A DNA stretch of 64,000 nucleotides from Bog-756 sp963824645 (GTDB lineage: Bacteria > Actinomycetota > Acidimicrobiia > Acidimicrobiales > RAAP-2). The first letter of the stretch is position 1; every line of letters starts with the position of its first letter. Both the position numbers and the translations under genes were made by a program. The DNA lies in the NCBI GenBank assembly GCA_963824645.1, contig CAWGQC010000003.1, positions 310,001 through 374,000 of the forward strand. The letters run 5' to 3'. Of the stretch, positions 27,891 through 37,273 are shown in pieces. Under the pieces are notes generated by a model. It was given only the letters and a program-made list of their open reading frames with translations, was not told the origin of the DNA and did not search any database.

Positions 27891-29354
27891 ATGGATGCGG
27901 ACACAGGGACACCGGAGCGGGTCGGCACGTCCGGTCCACCTGCTCCAAAAAAGGTTCGCATCCCGCTCTCGGCCGATGAGCGGGCCCAACAGGGCAAGTC
28001 AGCCCGCCGACTGGCACCCCGTTCGAGCCATGCTCGCCACCAACGAGCGGCTCAGGCCGGCCCCCCCATCGAGTTGCTGGAGGAACAGGCAAAGACACGG
28101 GTGCCCGATCTTGTTCCCATCCGTTACGGACGCATGTTGGTTTCGCCATTCGCCTATTTCCGGGGGGCAGCCCTCCCCATGGCTGCCGACCTTGCCGCCG
28201 CGCCCAACTCGGGGTTGACGGTGCAGATCTGCGGAGATGCCCACCTCTCCAATTTCGGTGTCTTCGGATCCCCTGAGCGTCACCTGGTATTCGACGTCAA
28301 CGACTTCGACGAGACCGCTCCGGGGCCTTGGGAGTGGGACGTCAAGCGTCTGGCTGCCAGCCTCGAGGTTGCCGGCCGCGATGACGGATTTCCGACCCAG
28401 GAGCGCGAGACCATCGTGAGTTGTGCGGTGCGTTCCTATAGAAGGAGCATGCGGGAGTTTGCCAGCATGTCGATGCTTGATGCCTGGTACGCGCACCTCG
28501 ATGTAGAGGAGCTGTTGCCTCGCTTTCAAGCCCTTCTCGATCCCAAGAAAACCCCGAGCGTGTGGCGGGCCATTACCAAGGCCCGGGCGCACGACAGTCA
28601 CCAGGCCTTTGACAAGTTGGCCCACACGGTGGATGAAGAGCCGAGGATCGTGAGCGACCCGCCGCTCATCGTGCCCATCGAGGAATTCGGCATGGATATC
28701 CATTCGTCTGTCGGAGGCGAATGGCTGCAGAACATGATTCGCTCGTACGGACGCACCCTCCAGCCCGATCGTCGCCACCTGCTGGAGCAGCACCGAATCG
28801 TTCATCTGGCTCGCAAGGTGGTGGGTGTGGGCAGTGTCGGAACCGATGCATGGATTGTTCTACTCCTGGATCACACTCATCGAGAGCCACTGTTCCTACA
28901 GGTCAAACAGGCGGAGGCTTCGGTGGTCGAGCGATTCACGTCGAAGGGCATCTATGCCAACCACGGGCAGAGGGTCGTGTACGGACAGCGGATGATGCAG
29001 GCCGCCGGGGACATATTCCTGGGCTGGGAACGCCATAGCCGCAACGGACAGGTGCGCGATTACTACATCCGCCAGTTGCGCGATTGGAAGGGTTCAGCCG
29101 ACATTTCGGGCATGACCCCGGCCGGCATGAATCTGTGGGGTCGCATGTGCGGGTGGACCCTGGCCCGAGCCCACGCACGTACCGGCGACCGGGTGGCCAT
29201 CGCCTCCTACCTCGGGGGCTCAGATGTCTTCGAGCGCGCCATTGTCAAGTACGCCCGGTCGTACGCGGACCAGAACGAAAAGGACTTCGCGGCCCTGCAG
29301 GCCGCGGTTCGTTCCGGCAAGGTCGTGGCCGAGCCCGCCATGGAACCAGTCTGA
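27891..29354 (+). CDS. DUF2252 family protein
   Basis: A 487-residue soluble protein spanning the whole DUF2252 family. Characteristic blocks are VSPFAYFRGAA (about 83-93), ICGDAHLSNFGVF (about 109-121), VFDVNDFDETAPGPWEWDVKR (about 128-148) and a C-terminal WGRMCGWTLARAHARTGD. The GDxHxxN and DFD motifs recall the aminoglycoside-kinase fold, so a phosphotransferase-like activity is plausible but unproven. ATG 27891 has AAAAGGGG about six bases upstream. Divergent to the GH1 gene. Confidence 0.87.
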   Translation: MDADTGTPERVGTSGPPAPKKVRIPLSADERAQQGKSARRLAPRSSHARHQRAAQAGPPIELLEEQAKTRVPDLVPIRYGRMLVSPFAYFRGAALPMAADLAAAPNSGLTVQICGDAHLSNFGVFGSPERHLVFDVNDFDETAPGPWEWDVKRLAASLEVAGRDDGFPTQERETIVSCAVRSYRRSMREFASMSMLDAWYAHLDVEELLPRFQALLDPKKTPSVWRAITKARAHDSHQAFDKLAHTVDEEPRIVSDPPLIVPIEEFGMDIHSSVGGEWLQNMIRSYGRTLQPDRRHLLEQHRIVHLARKVVGVGSVGTDAWIVLLLDHTHREPLFLQVKQAEASVVERFTSKGIYANHGQRVVYGQRMMQAAGDIFLGWERHSRNGQVRDYYIRQLRDWKGSADISGMTPAGMNLWGRMCGWTLARAHARTGDRVAIASYLGGSDVFERAIVKYARSYADQNEKDFAALQAAVRSGKVVAEPAMEPV

Positions 29355-29418
29355 TGGTGTTCGGATCTCTGTACTCCCCAGGGCTATCCGTCACCGTTCC
29401 ACCCTTTGACCCCGGTCG

Positions 29419-30123
29419 ATGAGCGTTCACCGTCCTCCCTCGAAGGATTCCCCTCCGCGCCGCAGTGAGGGGGAGCCCCGCTGGCCGATGGCTCTGGCCG
29501 TGTTGGTGGCAGGAGCCCTGCATGCCGTCCTTCCGACCGAGCTGAGGCAACTACCTCCCGAACTGTTGGGCGATTCGCGGTGGTGGTATCTGGTGGTGAT
29601 CACCGTTCTTCTGGCCGCGCTGATGATCGGCGACCCCGGTCGTATCGATCGGCCGTCCCGGTGGCTACGGGTCCTGACCATCGCCCTGATCGCCTTGATC
29701 TCCGCCGACAATGCCGTCCAGGCCGGCAGATTGGTGGTCAGCATCCTCAGTACCAATCCATTCACCGAGGATGCCAACAAGCTGTTGATTGCCGGGGGGG
29801 CGATCTGGCTGGCCAACGTGATCGGTTTCAGCCTTTGGTACTGGGAGGTAGACCGAGGCGGCGCCGTAGCCCGGTCCCAGGGGACGACGACCAAACCGGC
29901 CTTCGTGTTTCCCGAGATGGTCAACCCCCAGTTCGTCGACAGCGACTGGTACCCGAGGTTCGTCGACTACTTCCATCTGTCCTTCACCACGGCCACCGCC
30001 TTCAGTCCCACCGACGTGTCGGCCATCAAGCCGTGGGCCAAGCTGATGATGATGCTCGAGGAAGCCATCTCCCTCCTCGTGGCCATATTGGTGGTCGCCC
30101 GCGCCGTCAACATCCTCAAATGA
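29419..30123 (+). CDS. Membrane protein resembling DUF1345 family
   Basis: A 234-residue membrane protein with a charged N-terminus and about five or six hydrophobic segments. The C-terminal region, HLSFTTATAFSPTDVSAI (about 187-204) followed by a long helix VAILVVARAVNIL, resembles the pore-like YxSFxTATTFxxxDV block of DUF1345 proteins, which recalls ion-channel selectivity loops. Function is unknown. ATG 29419 follows DUF2252 by 64 bases on the same strand, so the two may be co-transcribed; the next gene starts at once after its stop. Confidence 0.68.
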   Translation: MSVHRPPSKDSPPRRSEGEPRWPMALAVLVAGALHAVLPTELRQLPPELLGDSRWWYLVVITVLLAALMIGDPGRIDRPSRWLRVLTIALIALISADNAVQAGRLVVSILSTNPFTEDANKLLIAGGAIWLANVIGFSLWYWEVDRGGAVARSQGTTTKPAFVFPEMVNPQFVDSDWYPRFVDYFHLSFTTATAFSPTDVSAIKPWAKLMMMLEEAISLLVAILVVARAVNILK

Positions 30124-30711
30124 ATGACCTTCGCCCTCGGGTCGGGTCCGGCCCCGCCGCATGGAGGACCGGAGGCGACCCTGCCTGTTCACCGCCGACT
30201 CCGAGGGAGTGGTGGGTTGACCGGCGATGAGGGCCCGCCGACCAGGATCAGCCAGTGGACTGCTTCGGCGCAAAGACTGGAGATGGATGATCCGGAACGG
30301 GTCACCCGGGTTGCCGATGAGATCCGTTCGGCCGCTGACCAGGATCACGCCCGTGGAGCACCGCGGGGCAAGGCCTACATCAGGCGGCTGCAGGCGCTGT
30401 CGGTCGACCACCCCGAGCTCGGGATCGCCGTGGCCCGAAAGCTCGGGTTGGAGCACATCGTCGAGGACCTTCTGAACGGGATCTCGGTGGAGGGAGTGCC
30501 GGGCATCGGGCCGGACGGGCGACCCCTGTCACCGTCCGCCCGCCACCGGACACGCCGTCGAGGTGGGTGGCTGCTCGCTCTGTCGGCACTCGTCCTCCTG
30601 GCCGAGGCGGTCGTGGCCGGCAGCGTGGCATCGGTCTGGCTGTATGCCTGGACGGCGGCGGGGCTTGGCCTCTTCTTCGTGGGGGGCTATCTGGTCATGC
30701 TCAAGGAATGA
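30124..30711 (+). CDS. Hypothetical protein with two C-terminal membrane segments
   Basis: Open frame of up to 195 residues. The first 35 are low-quality Pro/Gly-rich sequence; a later start (TTG 30217, or the ATG of MDDPERV at 30283) is likely. The core (from QWTASAQRLEMDDPERV) is a charged helical domain, followed by an Arg-rich patch and two hydrophobic helices at the C-terminus (WLLALSALVLLAEAVVAG and AAGLGLFFVGGYLVML). I do not recognise the family. It directly follows the DUF1345-like gene, which suggests co-expression. Confidence 0.5.
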   Translation: MTFALGSGPAPPHGGPEATLPVHRRLRGSGGLTGDEGPPTRISQWTASAQRLEMDDPERVTRVADEIRSAADQDHARGAPRGKAYIRRLQALSVDHPELGIAVARKLGLEHIVEDLLNGISVEGVPGIGPDGRPLSPSARHRTRRRGGWLLALSALVLLAEAVVAGSVASVWLYAWTAAGLGLFFVGGYLVMLKE

Positions 30712-30877
30712 GTAGGACCCGGGCAACGGTGGGTGACCGGTCAGGTGATCTGGGTGCTCCGTGGGCGCCGCCGCCGCCGGCGGCGGCTGACCCACCGGGA
30801 ATCAATACGATGGCGGCCACCAGCACCACGAGGCCTATCACCTCGGTTGTCCAACCGTGCCGCCTGCGTTCCCCCAT
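30701..30877 (-). CDS. Possible small membrane protein (58 residues)
   Basis: A short minus-strand frame from ATG 30877 to TGA at 30703-30701. The N-terminus is basic (MGERRRHGW), followed by one strongly hydrophobic helix EVIGLVVLVAAIVLIPGG (about 12-29) and a Gly/Pro-rich tail. GAGG lies about ten bases upstream of the ATG. Against it: a strong hairpin (30761-30795) sits inside, and it overlaps the convergent gene by 11 bases. Treat as a candidate only. Confidence 0.3.
   Translation of the reverse strand: MGERRRHGWTTEVIGLVVLVAAIVLIPGGSAAAGGGGAHGAPRSPDRSPTVARVLLIP
30761..30795. terminator. Strong GC hairpin between convergent genes
   Basis: gtggg (30761-30765) pairs with cccac (30791-30795), and the inner gccgccgcc/ggcggcggc repeat is self-complementary. 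It lies between the plus-strand gene ending at 30711 and the minus-strand pirin remnant ending at 30989. Confidence 0.45.
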
Positions 30878-30988
30878 CGGTCGTTATCCTCATCGCATCG
30901 CCGTAGAACCTCGGACACCCCAGTCTCGGCAACCGGGCAGATGATCTTTAGCGATCGAGAAGTCTCCGATGGTGGGGGTGCGCCGACC

Positions 30989-31962
30989 TCAGGCCGACGG
31001 CACTCGGGGCACCGGGTCCCCGTCACGGCCACCTACGGACCATGGTGGCGGATCCGTCTCGGCGCGGGGCAGAGTTGATGCCAGCGGTCCGAACCGATCG
31101 TCCGATCCGACCCAGTCCCGGTAGGCGGCGGTGATCTCATCGCGGTGCGGGCCACGAAGTTCCACCACATGAGCACCGGCTCGTCAAACGGGATTCCCCC
31201 GATCAACAAGGCACGGGTCGGCTCCATTGTGGAAAGCCGGCACTCGTCGCGCGCCGATCCCGAGGTAGGCGAAACGGCCGGGCTCGACCGTCTGGTCCGC
31301 CACCATCAGGGCACCGGAAAAGACGACGATCCCATATTCGTAGTCGTGGCGAAGCGGCACGGTCGTAGAGGGGCCCCGCAGATCCAGATCGAGTCCGAGG
31401 TGGTCAGTGTCACGACGAGCGGGAGACGTCGACCCGGCCAGAGCCCCTACGAGCACGGTGGCGACGGATGCGTCGAGGTCGATCTTGGGCAAGTCCGAGT
31501 GGTGATCGAAGGCGGCGTCTCCGTCCCGGGTCTCCTGAGGTTGGGCAATCCAGAGCTGGACACCGTGAAAATCTCCGGAGAACCGGCCCGTAGCTTCTTC
31601 GGAGTGGGCTATGCCGTGTCCCGCCGTCATCAGGTTGAGCTGCCCCGGACGGATGACCTGCTCGGAGCCAAGGCTGTCTCGGTGAACGGCCTCGCCGGAA
31701 AGGAGCCAGGTCGCCGTCTGCAGACCCATGTGGGGGTGTGGGGCGATATCCACGCCCCGGTCAGCGGTGACCGTAGTCGGGCCCAAGTGATCGACGAAGC
31801 ACCACGCGCCCACTGTCCGTCTCCCCCGGCGGGGAGGGCCCGGCGCACCCGCACCGATCCGACCTGGGCCCGGCGGCTGGGGCCGATCTCGGCCGGGGCT
31901 GGTTCGGGCCGGGCCGAGCCACTTTCGGAGACGCCGTCATCGGCAGACACGGGGCCCGTCAC
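30989..31962 (-). pseudogene. Pirin-family protein broken by three frameshifts
   Basis: Pirin blocks occur in order but in changing frames. VRVRRALPAGG (from the 31962 frame) is followed, one frame over, by VGAWCFVDHLGP, HPHMGLQTATWLLSG and MTAGHGIAHSEE, with the conserved metal-site His/Glu. Another frame then gives LLIGGIPFDEPVLMWWNFVA, and a last one gives HRDEITAAYRDW up to a stop at 30989. The first break is at the CCCCC run 31823-31827; the others are near 31218-31226 and 31148-31152. If repaired, the protein would be about 320 residues, a cupin-fold quercetinase-like or regulatory iron protein. Three lesions in one gene raise the chance of true decay. Confidence 0.75.
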
Positions 31963-32002
31963 CTGTTCTTCTTAGCGCGACGCCGGGGGCGGGTTGGGGC
32001 GG

Positions 32003-34330
32003 TCAGATCGGCCAACTCCGGTGCTTTCGGACGAAGAGATCGGCCGAGCCGGCCAGGTCGGCTTGAACCGGGCGCTGGCTCTCGAGCAGCTCATCGGCCC
32101 AGAGCATCTGCAGAGTGGCCCGCAACCGATCGCCGCGTCGCCGGCTACGGGCATCCTCGAAGGCCACATGAAGCACGTCATGGAGAGTCTCATCGTGGAC
32201 AGGTGGGGGATCGAGGGAATCCCGTCGGGCCGCTAGCAGTTCGCCGAACTCTTCATACCAGCGATGGCTGGTCGCCGACGCATCGCGGAGAATGGCGCCG
32301 GCCACGGTGACCGACTCCAGCTCCGGTTGGCCCGGCGCGGGCAGAACCACGGGAAGCGACGACAGTGCGTAGGCGGCCAACCTGATCCTGTTGGAGCCGG
32401 TGGCAAGGTTGGACAGCGTCTCGACAGGCACCATTTTGGCGCCCCGCTCGGCCAGGTACTGGCGAAAGGCATCGTCGAGGCGAAGGTAGGCCCGGTGGGA
32501 CGCCTTCAGGCCGGGGCTGGTGTCGATGGCGTGACCGGTTGTCGTCAGCCGGTCCACCGCGTCGGCCAGATAGCCCGAGTTGAAGACGAATGCGTCACAC
32601 AGGGCGCGACCCAGAGCGGCCATGGCTCCCCGGGGCCAGAAAAGCAGACCGACCACGATGCTGACGGCGCAGCCGATGGCTACATCCTCGATCCGGGTAA
32701 GACCCACCTTCCAGCCGAGCGGATCGATGATGTTGAACAAGATGATCACGACCAGAGTGAACCCGGCCTGGCCGGCGGCGAAGGAGACCATCGACGGTGC
32801 CACACCGGAGAGGAGCACGGCCAGAGGGAGGAGGACCCACAGGAGAACAGTGTGATTGGCCACGCCGATCATGACGGCCGAACCCACCAGAAATCCGACC
32901 GCCGTTCCTCCTACCGCTCTCAACGCGGTGGCACCGGTACCGAGGGCATTGGATCGGAGGACCGACAACGTTCCCAGGACCACCCAGAACCCGTGCTCGA
33001 CGTCGGTGGTCTCGACCACGGCCACGGCGATGGCCAGACCGACGGCCCCCCGCACCGAGTTGCGGAACCACACCGAGCGAAGGGAGAGGTGGGAGATGAT
33101 CTTGCTCCAGATGGGACGGGGTGCATTGGCTCCGGCCGAGTCCCATTGGCGATCGGTCGTCGGCCGCGCTCCAGCCGACTCGAGGGCAGCATCGGCCACC
33201 ATCTCGGTGGCAAAGCCCAGGGCCCGGGCGTGGAACGTCGGGTCCATCGAGGGGGCGATGCCATGTCCATCGGTGTCGTTCTCCGACCCGGTGGCACCCC
33301 CGTCATCGGCGCCGACGCCCTCGGCCCGGGCATCGATCAGAACGGACACCGCCGCGTCGAGCTCGGTGGCGATCAGTTTGTCGAGCTGTTGAGCCGATTC
33401 CTGGACGGCGCTGATCAGTTTCGGATCGTCGACGGGGTGGCCATCGCCGTCGCAGATGAGTGAAGCGCTCACCCGGAGGGTTTCGGCCACCATCCCGATC
33501 ACCTTTCGAACCGCGGGCAGCTGGTCCGAAGATCTGTCCTGGCCACGCAGCGTCTCGCTTCCGGCCACCCACTCGATCCGACCGACCAGCTTGGCCAGCG
33601 CCACCGCGGTCGCCTCGGCGCCGGTCGGGGGGTAGGGCGTCCCCCGGAACCGTTGGCGGAGGTGCAGTAGCTCGGCATCCACCTTGGCCTGGGCCTCGGG
33701 ACCGGCTCCGCCTTCGGACTGTGTCTCAGCCAACTGGCTGACGGCCAGCGCCGCCGCCGCCAGCCTCCGCCGGAGGTCATCGTGCCAGGGAACCGGCCAG
33801 ATCAGCAGGCATGCCGGAATGCACAGCACGCCGGCAACGACCCACCCGACCAGGCGGGGTCCGACCGCCGCATTGGGCCCGGCCACGGCCACCGGAAGGA
33901 CGAAGACCAGGAGAACAGCTGTCGAGGCGGTGGCCGCCGTGGGTGAGACGATGCCGGCGAAGAGGACCACGAACCCGACCACTCCCATCGCCGCCACAGC
34001 GGCGATCTTGTGGGTGGAAACGACCGTACCCAGCGAAATGAGAACAACCCCCATGACGAAAACGGCCAGATAGGAGAGGAGCCGCTTGCGGGGGCGTCCT
34101 TGGAACTCCACCAGCAAGAGGAGCGAGAACGCCCCGAATGCGGCGAACAGACTTACCTGCGGGTTGGGGAAGATGAGATGGGCCAGGCCGAAGGCAAGGG
34201 GCATGACCACCGCGGCCCGCACCGAGCGCTTGATGGCCAGAAACTGGGGGTCTTTTGATCTGATCCACCGGACAGCGGGCGTCGAGGGCAGGTGGTCGGT
34301 CGAAGCCGACGCAGCGGTGGTTTCGGTCAT
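32003..34330 (-). CDS. FUSC-family membrane protein (aromatic acid exporter type)
   Basis: About 775 residues with the two-bundle architecture of FUSC/fusaric-acid-resistance proteins: six hydrophobic segments at about 35-190 (AFGAFSLLLLVEFQGRPRKR motif), a charged cytosolic domain of about 230 residues, a second six-helix bundle at about 425-570 (FWVVLGTLSVLRSNALGTG), and a soluble C-terminal domain. The family exports aromatic acids or related organic anions; the substrate here is unknown. ATG 34330 is preferred to the in-frame GTG 34345, which abuts GAGAGG; spacing for the ATG is about 14 bases, so the start is uncertain. Confidence 0.78.
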   Translation of the reverse strand: MTETTAASASTDHLPSTPAVRWIRSKDPQFLAIKRSVRAAVVMPLAFGLAHLIFPNPQVSLFAAFGAFSLLLLVEFQGRPRKRLLSYLAVFVMGVVLISLGTVVSTHKIAAVAAMGVVGFVVLFAGIVSPTAATASTAVLLVFVLPVAVAGPNAAVGPRLVGWVVAGVLCIPACLLIWPVPWHDDLRRRLAAAALAVSQLAETQSEGGAGPEAQAKVDAELLHLRQRFRGTPYPPTGAEATAVALAKLVGRIEWVAGSETLRGQDRSSDQLPAVRKVIGMVAETLRVSASLICDGDGHPVDDPKLISAVQESAQQLDKLIATELDAAVSVLIDARAEGVGADDGGATGSENDTDGHGIAPSMDPTFHARALGFATEMVADAALESAGARPTTDRQWDSAGANAPRPIWSKIISHLSLRSVWFRNSVRGAVGLAIAVAVVETTDVEHGFWVVLGTLSVLRSNALGTGATALRAVGGTAVGFLVGSAVMIGVANHTVLLWVLLPLAVLLSGVAPSMVSFAAGQAGFTLVVIILFNIIDPLGWKVGLTRIEDVAIGCAVSIVVGLLFWPRGAMAALGRALCDAFVFNSGYLADAVDRLTTTGHAIDTSPGLKASHRAYLRLDDAFRQYLAERGAKMVPVETLSNLATGSNRIRLAAYALSSLPVVLPAPGQPELESVTVAGAILRDASATSHRWYEEFGELLAARRDSLDPPPVHDETLHDVLHVAFEDARSRRRGDRLRATLQMLWADELLESQRPVQADLAGSADLFVRKHRSWPI

Positions 34331-34464
34331 ATCGCCAGTGCCCACCCTCTCAGCGCGGGCCGGCCCGGTAGCGGCACGTGGGCGAGGCTACTTTGATTGA
34401 CCTACCGGTCTGGTCCAATCGGACGTGCGCCCATTCCCTTGCCGCCGCTGGCCCGCTTGGTCCA

Positions 34465-35253
34465 CTAGAGCCCGTCTTGGATCCGGCCACCGTGTTCGGT
34501 CAGATAGGTACGAGCCTCGTCCATGCCGGCGACGTGGCCCTGGGCCACGAGATCCTGGTAGGCCCGGTTTCCCTGGGCCGCCTTTCCGACCATGATCTCC
34601 CGGTTGTAGCCAATCCGGGCGATGACCTCGTCGACGAATCCGGTCGCATCGGTCAGCCCGTAGGCGGCCAGGAGCAAGCGCAGTCTGCCGATCCGGTCCG
34701 GAGGATGCTCCCAGCCGAGCATCCTGGTCACCGCGGGGCCGTGGAGCGGGACCCACTGCCAGGCGACGAAGGCCACATCGGAAAGGGCCCGGCCGGGGCC
34801 GGCCAGATCCCAATCGATGATTCCCCCCAGGTCTCCGCCTCGCAGGACGACGTTGTAGGGGGCGAGATCGTGGTGACAGACCAGCTCGGACGGTCCGAGC
34901 GTTGCCGGTCCCGAGGGCCAGGGGACGACTCCTTCGGGCCGGAAGTCGCCCACCGCCTGGTGATACCGGGCGGTGGCCGCCCCGATCTGCTCGAGCAGAT
35001 CATCGTCACGAATGGGTGTGGGCCAGGGGAGCGACCAGCCCACCGTGGCCCCCGGAATGTAGGACAGGATCTCACGGCCCTGGTCATCGACACCGAGGGG
35101 CTCCGGCGCCAGTTCGAACCCGCCATCACGCAAGTGGCGCAGGAGTGCGTGGATGGTCGGTGTCCACGGCCCGGCCGGTCGCCGCACAGTGTCGCCCACC
35201 CGCACCACGGCGTTGAGAGTGCCGCCGGTGAGGGGGATCTCGGCATCGGTCAC
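34465..35253 (-). CDS. Phosphotransferase of the APH/choline-kinase fold
   Basis: A 262-residue kinase-fold protein. The catalytic loop LVCHHDLAPYNVV (about 149-161; HxDxxxxN) and the metal motif GIIDWDLAGPG (about 168-178) are intact. Such enzymes phosphorylate small alcohols, sugars or aminoglycosides; the nucleotide-binding N-lobe is short, so the substrate cannot be inferred. GTG 35253 has GGGGAG five bases before it; the longer frame to 35418 has no family support. It lies in a minus-strand run upstream of the FUSC gene. Confidence 0.8.
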   Translation of the reverse strand: MTDAEIPLTGGTLNAVVRVGDTVRRPAGPWTPTIHALLRHLRDGGFELAPEPLGVDDQGREILSYIPGATVGWSLPWPTPIRDDDLLEQIGAATARYHQAVGDFRPEGVVPWPSGPATLGPSELVCHHDLAPYNVVLRGGDLGGIIDWDLAGPGRALSDVAFVAWQWVPLHGPAVTRMLGWEHPPDRIGRLRLLLAAYGLTDATGFVDEVIARIGYNREIMVGKAAQGNRAYQDLVAQGHVAGMDEARTYLTEHGGRIQDGL

Positions 35254-35347
35254 CGTCGCTCCCCACCCAATGCCGCCTTGGGCCTGGTGCCATCGGCTGC
35301 GGTCCGTCCGGGCGGCCGAGCTCGGTTGGCCAAAGCGATGAGAACGG

Positions 35348-36268
35348 TCAGGACTCCACCAGGCGGGCCACCTCGACAACGTCCTGGGCCGAAAGGTCGG
35401 CCACGGTGGAGGAAGCATTCTCCTGGACCTGCTTCGGTGAGGTGGCCCCGGCGATGACAGAGGAGACTACGGGATGGCTGGCCAACCACGAGAGGGCCAA
35501 GCGCGTCAAGGTCCAACCCCGCTGATCGGCGAAGGGTCGCAGCCGGTCCAGTATGTCGAAGTTGTGCGGGGTGAGTACAGATTGGAACCGGCTGTCGTTG
35601 AGGCGACTTTGGGATGGCGGCTGCCCGTCGCGGGTGACCTTGCCGGTGAGCAGGCCGGAGGCCAGCGGAAAGAACGGAAGGACACCCAGTCCGAAGCGAT
35701 TCGCCGCCGCGGTCACCTCCACTTCGATCTCCCTGCGCACCAGGCTCCACTGGTTCTGAATGGACACGAAGGGTTCCAGGTGAAGGGTGCTGCTGGTCCA
35801 ATGAGCGTCAGCCACCATCCAGCCGGAGAAGTTTGAGCAGCCTATGTAGCGAACCTTTCCGGCACGGACCACGGCGTCGAGAGCGTGGAGCGTCTCGGCG
35901 ATGGGGGTCAGCGGGTCGGGAACGTGCAGCTGGAGAAGGTCGATGTAGTCGGTGCGCAGTGCTCGGAGGCTGGCCTCCAGCGAGCGGATCAGCACGGAGC
36001 GAGATCCCCGTGCCTCGACGCCCTGAGCGCCGAACTTGGTGGCGATGACCGCCTGGTCCCGCCGGCCGTCGAGGGCGACGCCGAGGAACTCCTCAGACCG
36101 TCCTTCGCCGTAGGAGCGGGCTGTGTCGAACAAGGTGACGCCGGCGTCGAGGGCGGCACTGACCACCTCGGTGGTCTGACCTTGGTCGAGCCGGGCACCG
36201 AAATTGTTGCACCCCAGCCCGGCCAGTGAAACGGTGAGCCCCGATCGGCCGAGTCGTCTCGATTCCAT
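35348..36268 (-). CDS. Aldo/keto reductase
   Basis: A 306-residue (alpha/beta)8 NADPH-dependent oxidoreductase. The catalytic tetrad is visible: Asp in LFDTARSYG (about 46-54), Tyr in the same segment, Lys in IATKFG and His in LQLHVPDP. The C-terminal NADPH site includes SSVIAGATSPKQVQEN. The N-terminus MESRRLGRSGLTVS is typical of the AKR11/AKR13-like group. It could reduce aldehydes or ketones of sugars or xenobiotics. A second AKR lies 77 bases upstream on the same strand, likely in the same operon. Confidence 0.88.
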   Translation of the reverse strand: MESRRLGRSGLTVSLAGLGCNNFGARLDQGQTTEVVSAALDAGVTLFDTARSYGEGRSEEFLGVALDGRRDQAVIATKFGAQGVEARGSRSVLIRSLEASLRALRTDYIDLLQLHVPDPLTPIAETLHALDAVVRAGKVRYIGCSNFSGWMVADAHWTSSTLHLEPFVSIQNQWSLVRREIEVEVTAAANRFGLGVLPFFPLASGLLTGKVTRDGQPPSQSRLNDSRFQSVLTPHNFDILDRLRPFADQRGWTLTRLALSWLASHPVVSSVIAGATSPKQVQENASSTVADLSAQDVVEVARLVES

Positions 36269-36345
36269 CGTCCCTCCCGTGCCGGGCCACCTGACCGCGG
36301 CAGCCTATCTGTCCCATCCAGCGGTCAGGCAGAACAGCAGGTTGT

Positions 36346-37191
36346 TCAGGGAAGGGTCTCCCGGGCCTCCCCGTCCAACACGATGTGGGCGGCGGCCAGG
36401 TTGTCGTCCAGGTGGGCCAGTGACGACGTGCCGGGGATGAGAAGGACGGTGGGGGCCCGGTGCAGAAGCCAGGCCAGGGCAACCTGGGCGGGGGTGACGG
36501 CGAGGCGGCGGGCTGTCGCCTGTACGGCCGGTGCGGTCAGCACCGCCTTCTCGGGGTCGAACGCCGATCCCAACGGAAAGAACGGAACGAAGGGGACGCC
36601 ATCGGCGCGGCAGGCTTCGAATACGTCCTGTCCGGTGGTATCGGCCAGGTTGTAGGCGTTCTGCACGCAGGCCACCTCGATCGACGAACGGGCGGCACGG
36701 TACTGCTCCAGATCGACGTTGCTCAGCCCGGTACCTCCGATCAGTCCTTCCTGGCGCAGGCTGTCCATGAGCTCGACCTGCTCGGCCAGAGGAACATCGG
36801 ACTCCGGGTGGCGGCGCAGATTGACGACGGGCACCTGATCGATGTCGAGAGCGACCAGGTTGGCCTCGACTCCCGCCCGCAATTCCTCGGGACGCTGGGC
36901 CGGGAGCCAGTGACCGTGGTCATCTCGCCTTGCCCCCACTTTGGACACCAGGACCAGATCGTCGGGGTAGGGATGAAGCGCCTCGCGGATCAGCGCGTTG
37001 GCCACATCGGGCCCGTAGAACTGCGCGGTATCGATGTGGTTGACACCGGCGTCGACGGCGCGTCGAAGAACGGCCAGGGCGGCGTCTCGATCCTGCGGTG
37101 GCCCGAACACCCCGGGGCCGGGGAGTTGCATGGCCCCGAATCCCATGCGTCGTACGGCGCCGGCACCGAGCACAACGGTTTCGTTGGACAT
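36346..37191 (-). CDS. Aldo/keto reductase (Asn in place of the catalytic His)
   Basis: A 281-residue AKR-fold protein. The tetrad Asp and Tyr are in HIDTAQFYGPDVAN (about 52-65) and Lys in LVSKVGAR (about 82-89). The position of the usual His reads PVVNLRR (Asn), a substitution common in one AKR subgroup. Other matching blocks are MGFGAMQLPGPGVFG at the N-terminus and VLLIPGTSSLAHLDDN at the C-terminus. Substrate unknown. Both AKRs lie on the minus strand head-to-tail; they are not close copies, so recent duplication is unlikely. Confidence 0.86.
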   Translation of the reverse strand: MSNETVVLGAGAVRRMGFGAMQLPGPGVFGPPQDRDAALAVLRRAVDAGVNHIDTAQFYGPDVANALIREALHPYPDDLVLVSKVGARRDDHGHWLPAQRPEELRAGVEANLVALDIDQVPVVNLRRHPESDVPLAEQVELMDSLRQEGLIGGTGLSNVDLEQYRAARSSIEVACVQNAYNLADTTGQDVFEACRADGVPFVPFFPLGSAFDPEKAVLTAPAVQATARRLAVTPAQVALAWLLHRAPTVLLIPGTSSLAHLDDNLAAAHIVLDGEARETLP

Positions 37192-37273
37192 GGTTCCGGT
37201 CTACCCGGAAAGTGGATGTTTCGGTGTTGGCTCACCTGACGGACCCGCAGTACCGGCCGGTTACCATTCCGGC

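Noticed and set aside
32264..33463. Plus-strand ORF of 399 residues opposite the FUSC gene
   Set aside because: Antisense shadow; the minus strand has continuous membrane-protein sequence.
34378..35457. Plus-strand ORF of 359 residues opposite the APH-type gene
   Set aside because: Low-complexity antisense product without motifs; the minus strand has the kinase catalytic loop.
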